Shown: positions 35,177-42,267 of the stretch, in pieces | Numbering within the stretch: the stretch's first letter is position 1 | Layout: every line of letters begins with the position of its first letter | The notes under the pieces: generated by a model | Told to the model about the DNA's origin: nothing | Databases searched by the model: none | Seen by the model: only the letters and a program-made list of their open reading frames with translations | Assembly (NCBI GenBank): GCA_021734025.1 | Contig: JAIPJS010000002.1 | Location: 62,001 to 126,000, forward strand | From: Candidatus Neomarinimicrobiota bacterium | GTDB lineage: Bacteria; Fidelibacterota; JAANXI01 | DNA: 64,000 nt | Reading direction: 5' to 3' | Position numbers and translations under genes: made by a program

Positions 35177-35213
35177 GCCGCTTTAAGCCGTTAGAATATC
35201 GGCTTAAAGCGGC
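35177..35213. repeat. Hairpin between cusB and cusA
   Basis: 14-bp perfect stem GCCGCTTTAAGCCG with a 9-base loop. There is no T-run on the minus strand, so it is more likely an mRNA-stability or REP-like element than a terminator. Confidence 0.7.
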
Positions 35214-35282
35214 TATCCCTATCATTTGCTCATTATTCGATATAGCGTCACCGACACGTTTAACAGTGAAGAGAACCTCACA

Positions 35283-35310
35283 GTAGAGACGTTTCATGAA
35301 ACGTCTCTAC
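35283..35310. repeat. 28-bp perfect palindrome
   Basis: GTAGAGACGTTTCA followed directly by its exact reverse complement, no loop, 27 bases below the cusB stop. A similarly designed palindrome (GTAGAGACG...CGTCTCTAC) is a common dispersed element in cyanobacterial and other genomes, by recollection. Confidence 0.85.
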
Positions 35311-35337
35311 AAATCACGCCTCCGCCAGTTAACACCG

Positions 35338-36999
35338 CTAATTCATCCCTTCGTGCCCGCTCTGATCCTCAGACATCTCCATTTCTTCCCCCGAATCCAT
35401 TTCCATGGTTGTGTCGGCCGGAGCGGATTCCGATGAACCCGATTCCCGCTTCGAGAGCATCTTCTGGAGGGCTTCCTTCAGTTTGCTTTCGGAATCCAGC
35501 AGGAACTGTCCGGACGTGACGACCGTCTCTCCTGCACGAGCACCGCTCAACACTTCGTAGTATCCGTCGCCGCTAAGTGCACCGAGTTTCACATCTCTGG
35601 GCGCAAAGTGACCATCGCCCAGGGCGATAAATACTAACGTCCGCTCGCCAGACCAGATGACTGATTCTTCCGGTATCGCAGGGACGTTCTTTCCGATCTC
35701 GGAATGTACCCGCAGATTGGCGTACATCCCCGGCTTCAATTCGCCGTTGGGATTCGGGAAGACTGACCGCACTTTCACCGTCCGGGTTTTTTCTTCCAGA
35801 TAGGGATAAATGTAATCAACACGCCCCTCATAAGTTTTGCCGGGTGTATATGAGAGATTCATTTCCACCTGCTGATTTTCCTCGAGCCACGGGAGTTCGT
35901 ATTCGTAGAGTTCCGCCTCCACCCAGACAGTCGAAAGATCTGCAATCTCATACATACGCATTCCAGGCTGCACTCGCATTCCATCAATGGCGTTCGTAAA
36001 GACCACGACCCCGCTGAAGGGGGAATACAGGGTCATAGTCTTCCGAACTTCACCTGTCTGTTCTAAACGATTTATTTGTTCCTCAGAGATATCCCAGAAC
36101 TCCAGTCTGCGGCGGGCCGAGCTCAGCAGATCTCCTGATGCGCCTCCACTTCGCTGGGCGCTTCGGTACGCCTGGAGGTATTCCTCCTGGGTGGCGACCA
36201 GCTCCGGGCTGTAGATTTCGACCAATGGCTCACCCTTTTTCACACGTTCTCCGGTGATTTGCACATGAGTCTCCTCAATGTATCCAGTGACTTTGGTATG
36301 AACATGTGCAAGATTGGTCTCATCATAAACCACGTTACCAACCGCCCGGATTTCGCGGGTCAGATTCCGTTTTCGGACTGGTGCGGTACGAACGCCCATA
36401 TTCTGCACGACCGTCGGATCAATGGTAATGGTATTTCCGAGGTTACCGACCTGATTCTCGTAGACCGGTACCAAATCCATCCCCATGGGGGATTTCCCCG
36501 GCTTATCCGAGATATAACTGGGATCCATCGGCGCCTGATAGTACATGATTTCGCCTTTACCCTCCACTTTGGAAGCCGTCGCGTTCCCGCTTCCGCCACT
36601 CCGCTTCATCGGGACAAGATCCATCCCGCAGATGGGGCACTCACCCGGTTCGTCCTGCACCACGTTCGGATGCATGGAGCACGTCCAGAGCTGCCCGGCC
36701 TCCTCCTGACTGCCCTGCTGCGACGTCTGGTGTTCGCGTTCCTCGTGATTCTCCGGCGCTGCTGCCTGTTGCGTATTTTTCATTGGCACCAGATCCATGC
36801 CGCAAATCGGACAATCGCCCGGCTGATCCTGCACCACATTCGGGTGCATCGAGCAAGTATAGAGCGTCTGCTCCTCGGCGGTCTGTTCTGTTTTTTGTGC
36901 TGCATCCTCACTGGAACAGGTGCTGAGACTCAGCAAACCACCGAGGATGGCGATGCCCGCCAGAATTGGGATTACCTTCTTTATGTACGTCAATCTCAT
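35338..36999 (-). CDS. cusB: CusB-type efflux periplasmic adaptor with N-terminal metal-binding motifs
   Basis: 553 residues from ATG 36999, preceded by GGAGAA; ATG 37017 overlaps the upstream gene. Signal/lipobox region LGGLLSLSTCSS. Then two heavy-metal-binding motifs of the 'YTCSMHPNV...CPICGMDLVP' type (residues about 50-140) and a third degenerate one (YYQAPMDPSYISDKPGKS) that lacks the Cys pair. After these come the usual adaptor parts: lipoyl/barrel-sandwich hybrid, helical hairpin, beta-barrel and membrane-proximal domain (VIYGERTL-like VIWSGERTLVFIALG). It links CusA to CusC and hands over Cu/Ag. The C-terminus is Met/Glu/His-rich. Confidence 0.92.
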   Translation of the reverse strand: MRLTYIKKVIPILAGIAILGGLLSLSTCSSEDAAQKTEQTAEEQTLYTCSMHPNVVQDQPGDCPICGMDLVPMKNTQQAAAPENHEEREHQTSQQGSQEEAGQLWTCSMHPNVVQDEPGECPICGMDLVPMKRSGGSGNATASKVEGKGEIMYYQAPMDPSYISDKPGKSPMGMDLVPVYENQVGNLGNTITIDPTVVQNMGVRTAPVRKRNLTREIRAVGNVVYDETNLAHVHTKVTGYIEETHVQITGERVKKGEPLVEIYSPELVATQEEYLQAYRSAQRSGGASGDLLSSARRRLEFWDISEEQINRLEQTGEVRKTMTLYSPFSGVVVFTNAIDGMRVQPGMRMYEIADLSTVWVEAELYEYELPWLEENQQVEMNLSYTPGKTYEGRVDYIYPYLEEKTRTVKVRSVFPNPNGELKPGMYANLRVHSEIGKNVPAIPEESVIWSGERTLVFIALGDGHFAPRDVKLGALSGDGYYEVLSGARAGETVVTSGQFLLDSESKLKEALQKMLSKRESGSSESAPADTTMEMDSGEEMEMSEDQSGHEGMN

Positions 37000-37003
37000 C
37001 GAA

Positions 37004-37447
37004 TTATTCTCCGGCATTCATTTGATGTTCGTGTTCGCTCTGATCATCCATTACGACCAAGTCCATCCCGCATTCGGGGCACTCACCCGGTCCTTTTTGT
37101 ACAACATCAGGATGCATCGGGCAGGTGTACATAGCATTCTCAGAAGTCCCCATACGCTCCATATCGTTATGGCCTTCCATCGCCTCTCCGGAGGCTTCAA
37201 CTTCCGAGGCCGGTTTCAAGTCCATTCCACAGATGGGACATTCGCCATCTTCGGACATTTTGACGTTCGGATGCATGGGACAGGTATAGTATTCGACATC
37301 GCTGGCAGAGGATTGATCCATCTGCTCCATAGTCTGCGTTTTATTCGTTTCGGTGTTTTCACTTTCGCCGGAACAGGCGGTAAACAGAAAACTCATTCCA
37401 ACGATGGATATAGCAATCAGGGTTTTCGAATTCAGTCTGTATTTCAT
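37004..37447 (-). CDS. Lipoprotein with two heavy-metal-binding (YHS-like) motifs
   Basis: 147 residues. Signal sequence with lipobox SFLFTAC; two copies of 'YTCPMHPNV...CPICGMDL' and 'YTCPMHPDV...CPECGMDLV', each with Cys-x-Met-His and Cys-x-x-Cys-Gly-Met. The same module is repeated in the following cusB. It probably acts as a periplasmic copper/silver collector that feeds the pump. It lies between cusC (10 bases upstream) and cusB (stop overlaps the cusB ribosome site), so it belongs to the operon. Linker segments are rich in Met, Glu and Asn. Confidence 0.88.
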   Translation of the reverse strand: MKYRLNSKTLIAISIVGMSFLFTACSGESENTETNKTQTMEQMDQSSASDVEYYTCPMHPNVKMSEDGECPICGMDLKPASEVEASGEAMEGHNDMERMGTSENAMYTCPMHPDVVQKGPGECPECGMDLVVMDDQSEHEHQMNAGE

Positions 37448-37457
37448 AGTTATCTCC

Positions 37458-38735
37458 TTACAGGTTCAGGTCCGTGCCGACGGCTTTTTCCAGCTCGGCC
37501 AGACGTTTGAAGTAGGTGGCTTGTTCTTTATAGTGATTGAGCCTGAATTGTACGATCATTCGCTCACTGTCCAGCAGGTCGAGAAAACTGACCGAGCCGG
37601 TTTTGTACGCGGCAAGCGCGGATTGCAGCGTCTGCTCTGCCTGGGGAATGAGCGTAGAATCATACAACGCTAGCGACTCACGCGTTTGCTGAATCCGGAA
37701 ATGTATGGTCCGGACCTCCGATTCGGCGGCGTTCCGCTTGTCGGCATACCGGTACTGCACTTCCGACAGGCCGAGCTTCGCCTCCTGCACCCGTGCCTTA
37801 TTGGCCCCGAACCAGAGCGGTAAATCGATTTTTGCCATAACCGCGAAGGCATCCGCGCCTGGTGTCGGTGCTCCCGGCAGCGATGTATTACCGATTGTAA
37901 TATAATTCATGCCAACTCCCAGCGACGGAAGATTCATCTTTTGTCGCAGAGATACTTTGGCACGATTGGCTTCGATCATCTCTTTCAGCCCCTGCAGATC
38001 CTCTCGATAGGTTGACAGGGAATCCAACAATTGTGATTCTGTCAGATTGTATTCCGGTAACGCCAGCGTATCGATAGATTCCACCCGTGCATCGATGGGA
38101 CGATTCAGGAGCGCATTCAAATTATGGGTGAACGTGCTGCGCATCTCCCGAAGGTTCAGGAGACGTTCGTCAAGTTTCGAACGCTCAACCTGCGCCTTGA
38201 GGACGGAAGTCTGCATCCCCTTTCCGGTGGCGTACCGCGTCTCGGCGATATCCTGGAAGGTACCGACCAGTTCCTGATACTCGATGACTGTTTTTATGGA
38301 TGCTTCTATCCAATACAGGTCCGCCCAGGCGGATTTGACTTTGGCGATGACTTTGCGCTTCACCGCTTCATAATCCTGTTTGGCTTTGGCGGTTTGTCGC
38401 TGGGCGATAGTGCCCTTGAGTCCGGTGGTGCCCCAGAGCGGGATCATCTGGTTCACAGCAATCTGCTGATGCTGGGGGCCGTTCCGGGTTTCGACGGATT
38501 CTACAAACTGAGTGAAGGAGAGTTGCGGTTCCGGCCAGGCCGACGCGACAGTAATATTTTCTCGCGCGGCCTGCCAGGCGGATTCGGTGGCGCGAACATC
38601 CGGATTGTTCTCCAGCGCCAGCGATATCGCCTGCTCCAGGTTCCGGACGTCACCGGCATCTTTCTGGGGAAAAATTGTGTTGGGTATAGTTGCCACAGCC
38701 AGTATCAGACTGAGGTATACAACGATAGATTTCAC
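37458..38735 (-). CDS. cusC: CusC/TolC-type outer-membrane efflux protein
   Basis: 425 residues. GTG start with AGAGGA 7 bases upstream. Signal peptide (VVYLSLILAVATIPNTIFPQ), then two TolC-family repeats, each about 190 residues, with long amphipathic helices (LEQAISLALENNPDVRATES at the start, SVSFLDLLDSERMIVQFRLN near the end). It forms the trimeric exit duct of the tripartite pump. First gene of the cusC - metal-binding lipoprotein - cusB - cusA series on the minus strand. Confidence 0.9.
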   Translation of the reverse strand: MKSIVVYLSLILAVATIPNTIFPQKDAGDVRNLEQAISLALENNPDVRATESAWQAARENITVASAWPEPQLSFTQFVESVETRNGPQHQQIAVNQMIPLWGTTGLKGTIAQRQTAKAKQDYEAVKRKVIAKVKSAWADLYWIEASIKTVIEYQELVGTFQDIAETRYATGKGMQTSVLKAQVERSKLDERLLNLREMRSTFTHNLNALLNRPIDARVESIDTLALPEYNLTESQLLDSLSTYREDLQGLKEMIEANRAKVSLRQKMNLPSLGVGMNYITIGNTSLPGAPTPGADAFAVMAKIDLPLWFGANKARVQEAKLGLSEVQYRYADKRNAAESEVRTIHFRIQQTRESLALYDSTLIPQAEQTLQSALAAYKTGSVSFLDLLDSERMIVQFRLNHYKEQATYFKRLAELEKAVGTDLNL

Positions 38736-38837
38736 AGTGTTCCTCTCTCATAAATTGGTTCACAAATTCAGTACAGACTTGCTGAACAGATGTAGCTGTT
38801 CGACAATCTTACTTTATGTCAACAATTTTGAGAGAGA

Positions 38838-39251
38838 TCAGATTATAAGAATAGAATGTTCGGCGAGTTTTTCGCGGGAGGAATCGAAGAGGCCGCTGAC
38901 CACGGTGTTGATGCGAAATCGAATCTGGTCAGTTTTTTGGTGCACGACCTTAGTCAGTCCGGTCATGGCTGCTTCGGGCAGACTTTCGGCTTTCACCTTG
39001 GTTTTTGGAGCTTCGGCATTCACTTCCAGAGAGTCAGGTGTTTTTTTATCTCCGGGCAGGCAGGAATTCATCTCCATACAGGAATCATCCATAACGGACT
39101 CTTCCCCGGCTTCTGCAGTCTCGGAATTCGCCATCATGCAGCAGGACATTTCGCATGCCTGTGCCTCCATTTCGAGACCGGCCAGTAACGGTGCGGCCAT
39201 TCCTGCCAGCAGGATAAAAACGAGGGATAATATTGTGACCTTTTTTATCAT
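38838..39251 (-). CDS. Exported Cys/Met-rich small protein, possible copper binder
   Basis: 137 residues from the ATG at 39251, chosen because MIKKVTILSLVFILLAGM begins a signal peptide; the open frame extends upstream to 39347 without a ribosome site. The mature N-terminus has ACEMSCCMMANSETAE and later DDSCMEMNSCLPGD, i.e. six Cys and several Met in 40 residues, consistent with metal or thiol chemistry. The rest is Lys/Glu-rich with no known family. It sits just upstream of cusC in the same direction, suggesting a copper-responsive accessory protein. The last 25 residues form a possible amphipathic helix. Confidence 0.65.
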   Translation of the reverse strand: MIKKVTILSLVFILLAGMAAPLLAGLEMEAQACEMSCCMMANSETAEAGEESVMDDSCMEMNSCLPGDKKTPDSLEVNAEAPKTKVKAESLPEAAMTGLTKVVHQKTDQIRFRINTVVSGLFDSSREKLAEHSILII

Positions 39252-39344
39252 GGTCGGAAAGATAGGCCAGAATTTATCCGGAGTCAAGCCTCTGTTTATA
39301 ACATTTATGTCACGGTTGAATTTCCATTTGGGATATTTCACCAA

Positions 39345-39456
39345 CACAACTCACCCTCTGGCTTCCTCTCTTCGGAGGAGCGGGAGAACGCATGAGATTA
39401 ACCATACTATTCCCCTTCCTCTTTCGAAGAGAAAGGGGTTAGGGGATGGAGTTGTG
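39345..39456. repeat. DUF559-linked double-hairpin element, copy R4
   Basis: About 112 bp in the reverse orientation relative to R2/R3: starts CACAACTCACCC, contains CTCTCTTCGGAGGAG and CCTCTTTCGAAGAGAAAGG, and ends GGATGGAGTTGTG. Solo copy without a DUF559 gene. It lies just upstream of the Cys/Met-rich gene. Confidence 0.85.
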
Positions 39457-39466
39457 TTTGAAATAT

Positions 39467-39487
39467 GAGCAAGATGCCATCTTGCTC
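39467..39487. repeat. Palindrome GAGCAAGATG/CATCTTGCTC
   Basis: 10-bp arms with a one-base centre, 10 bases after R4. A degenerate version (AGCAACATATCATCTTGCT) follows R5 at the same relative place, so it may be part of a larger composite repeat. Confidence 0.7.
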
Positions 39488-39501
39488 TACAAATATACCC
39501 C

Positions 39502-39533
39502 CTGTCGGTAATCGCTCCGAGCGTCACCGACAG
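39502..39533. terminator. Hairpin below the ABC permease gene
   Basis: CTGTCGGT pairs with ACCGACAG, with an inner GCTC/GAGC stem. It lies about 60 bases after the permease stop; a TTTTC run follows only on the plus strand, so terminator function is tentative. Confidence 0.45.
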
Positions 39534-39592
39534 TTTTCAATTGCGTGAAATCGCGAACGGCGCTATAAGCGGCCGTCCGCGAAAGTAAAGAA

Positions 39593-40822
39593 TCACGCTC
39601 GCATCCATCGAATAATCTCTGGCAGGGTCGGCCGCTTCCCGTACATCAGGATGGCCGTGGAAAACACCTTGCCGGCTAACCTGATTGTTATGTACGTAAA
39701 TGACACCAGCAATCCCAGTGATACGACATATTCCCAGACCGGCAGCGTGGCAATGTTCATCCGGAGGATCATAAAGAACGGCGTCAGCGGCGGGATATAA
39801 CTGAGAATCTGCACCATGGTGGATTCCGGATTGTTCATGGCAAACGGTAGAAAAATGATTGGCGCAATGGCAATAAAGCTCATCATTCCACTAATCTGCT
39901 GGGCCTCCTGTTCCGAGGTAAATATGGAACCAATAGCCGAATAAAACGCCGCATATAACAAAAATCCTGGAATGAAGTAGACGATAAACCCCAGCAGACT
40001 GGACAATTCAATGAGCGAGGTTCCCTTATACACGGCCGCGGCCTGCCCCACAGTCATGTAAATGGCAATTTGGACAACTCCCATGGCGCCGAGGCCCAGA
40101 ATCTTCCCGGACATCAGCGTGTTCGGTGTAACCGAACTGACCAGCACCTCCACTACCCGGTTCTGGCGTTCCTCCAGGACGGAGCGCATTAAGATCTGTG
40201 ATGACATAAAAACCGCGAAAAACAGGAGCATGATGTAAAAGTACGGGCCGAAAAACGCCATCAACTCATTCCCCTGAGATACCTCGTCTCCTTTGATCTC
40301 AAACGCCTCTAAATTCACCTGGCGTGTTATTTCAGAGATTAACTCCGGATCGAGATCCTGTTGTTTCATCCTGTATTCTGAAACTATCGAAGTCAGTTCG
40401 TTCTGCAGCCTGCTGAGGTCCTTAAAATTTCCGACATTTTTCCCGTAATATTCCGCATCCCGCGTATCCAGAATATCCCCGGGAAGCACGAGATATCCAT
40501 TAATCACGCCATCGTTCAGCAGGGAATCAGCGACGGATTTTGCGGCTTTCAGTTCCCTGCTCCCCAGCGGCAAAAACTGATACTGCGGCCGTCCGTCCTT
40601 TAGCGTATACTGTTCACCAACGGTAGTCCGGAGCTCCTCACCTACCCAACCTGTCTCGTCAATAAGTGCAAAGGTTTTCGACTGGGTATCTTCCTGCATC
40701 AACAGCGTCGGGAGCACGGCAAATCCGAGGATTATTAGCGGCAGTACCAGTGTCGATATCAGGAACCACTTGGATTTAATCCGGTGAATAAATTCCCAGC
40801 GAGCAATCGTCAGGACTTTCAT
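39593..40822 (-). CDS. ABC-2 type permease (NatB-like)
   Basis: 409 residues. N-terminal membrane helix (SKWFLISTLVLPLIILGFAV), a large extracytoplasmic domain (about 45-185), then five or six helices with the ABC-2 signature region ILMRSVLEERQNRVVEVLVSSVTPNTLMSGKILG. This is the NatB/YhaP type of export permease, pairing with the NatA-like ATPase encoded immediately upstream (ATGA overlap). Substrates of these exporters include Na+, peptides and lipids; none is indicated here. Confidence 0.9.
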   Translation of the reverse strand: MKVLTIARWEFIHRIKSKWFLISTLVLPLIILGFAVLPTLLMQEDTQSKTFALIDETGWVGEELRTTVGEQYTLKDGRPQYQFLPLGSRELKAAKSVADSLLNDGVINGYLVLPGDILDTRDAEYYGKNVGNFKDLSRLQNELTSIVSEYRMKQQDLDPELISEITRQVNLEAFEIKGDEVSQGNELMAFFGPYFYIMLLFFAVFMSSQILMRSVLEERQNRVVEVLVSSVTPNTLMSGKILGLGAMGVVQIAIYMTVGQAAAVYKGTSLIELSSLLGFIVYFIPGFLLYAAFYSAIGSIFTSEQEAQQISGMMSFIAIAPIIFLPFAMNNPESTMVQILSYIPPLTPFFMILRMNIATLPVWEYVVSLGLLVSFTYITIRLAGKVFSTAILMYGKRPTLPEIIRWMRA

Positions 40823-41715
40823 TCGGCGCCCCCCCGCACTCTGTCGATAAATATTTGTTCCAGAGATGGCTCTACCACCTCGTACTTTCGGATCGGGATC
40901 TCCTCTACCAGCGTCTTGAGATAATCATGCGGAGCGATGTCATCCCTGAGTTCTCCCAGGAGCTCACCGTTCTCAAATTCTGTATAGGTAAAAGCAGAAT
41001 CCTCGCGTAGGTGTTCCAGGGAGGCATCGCTACGGATACGAACAGTCTGAGTGCCGTACTCGCGCTTGATTTCCCGGAGATTGCCGTTCAGCACCGCTTT
41101 CCCTCGACTTATGAGACAGATACGCTCGCAGAGTTTTTCCACCTGTTCCATCTGATGGGTTGATAGTAAAATCGTTGTGCCCCGATCCTGTAATTCTCCT
41201 ATGATTTCCTTAATCAGCACCTGATTTACCGGATCAAGTCCCGAGAACGGCTCGTCCAGTATCAACAGTTTGGGTTCATGGATAATGGATATGGTAAACT
41301 GAATTTTTTGCTGGTTTCCCTTGGACAGCTCTTCGATTTTATCCTCGGCACGGTCTAACAAGTCAAACCTCTCCAGGTAAAATTCCGTATTCTCTTTCGC
41401 CTTACCGGGAGTCATATTTTTTAATGCGGCAAAATATTCCACCACCTCGCGGACTTTCATCTTTTGATACAGTCCCCGTTCCTCTGGCAGATAACCGATT
41501 TCATCTTTCTGGTCGAGAGTCAACGGCTTTCCATCGAGCGTAATTTGCCCACTGTCCGGCTGAATAATTTGCATAATCATCCGGATAGTCGTGGTCTTCC
41601 CGGCGCCGTTCGGGCCAAGTAAACCATAGATATCACCAGCTCCGATGTTCAGAGACAGATTTTCGACGGCCATGACGTTTTCAAACTGTTTAGTGATTTC
41701 TTTCACCTCAAGCAT
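40819..41715 (-). CDS. ABC transporter ATP-binding protein (NatA-like)
   Basis: 298 residues. Walker A GPNGAGKTT at about residue 36, signature LSKGNQQKIQFTISIIHEPKLL, Walker B LLILDEPFSGLDP, switch-His in LLSTHQMEQ. A C-terminal extension (residues 215-298) occurs in the DUF4162-containing NatA/CcmA-type exporters. First gene of a two-gene operon; it starts 143 bases from repeat R5. Confidence 0.92.
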   Translation of the reverse strand: MLEVKEITKQFENVMAVENLSLNIGAGDIYGLLGPNGAGKTTTIRMIMQIIQPDSGQITLDGKPLTLDQKDEIGYLPEERGLYQKMKVREVVEYFAALKNMTPGKAKENTEFYLERFDLLDRAEDKIEELSKGNQQKIQFTISIIHEPKLLILDEPFSGLDPVNQVLIKEIIGELQDRGTTILLSTHQMEQVEKLCERICLISRGKAVLNGNLREIKREYGTQTVRIRSDASLEHLREDSAFTYTEFENGELLGELRDDIAPHDYLKTLVEEIPIRKYEVVEPSLEQIFIDRVRGGAE

Positions 41716-41858
41716 TGGCTTTACCTTTGTGCGAATTCTTGTTGGCTAAGGTGTTGAAAAACCGGGTTAAATATAAAACGAAATTAGATATGGGGAAACG
41801 GATTTGTGTTATCTAATTATTCACGTCAAATTTGTTGTGGGGAACACGAACCATAGCA

Positions 41859-41973
41859 CACAACCCAACTCACCCTCTGTCTCCCTTTCTTCGGAAGAGA
41901 GAGAATGCACGAGTTAAACCATTCTATTTCCCTTCCTCCTCCGAAGAGGAAGGGATTCAGGGATGGAGTTGTG
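41859..41973. repeat. DUF559-linked double-hairpin element, copy R5
   Basis: About 115 bp, same orientation as R4: AACTCACCC...TTCTTCGGAAGAGA, then CCTTCCTCCTCCGAAGAGGAAGG and GGATGGAGTTGTG at the right end. Solo copy. Confidence 0.85.
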
Positions 41974-42267
41974 TCTTTCAGAATAAGCAACATATCATCT
42001 TGCTTTATTTACATCCAGCCTGTCGGTGTGAAAGATCCTTTCAGGGTTTCGACCGGATTCACTTACAACAGTTATCCCGAGCGGAGTCCCGGCTCAAACG
42101 GGACGGAGCCGATCCAGGGGATCCACCTGGGGATGAATCTCGTTCCTCTTAGGATGGGAGGTTTATTCACGAGATTCCTCCTCCGGGAGGAGTCTCTGGT
42201 GAGACGCTCATCCGGCAGCTGCCGGATTCGGTCGGAATGACTTGTATGTCGGATCGGAATAGTTTTA
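41974..42267. repeat. Cluster of palindromes between the ABC and GH31 genes
   Basis: 294 bases without a gene. Features: GAATCTCGT paired with ACGAGATTC, CTCCTCCGGGAGGAG at about 42176, and the perfect 18-bp palindrome ATCCGGCAGCTGCCGGAT at 42210-42227, close to the GH31 stop. The last may act as a terminator or stability element. Confidence 0.6.
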
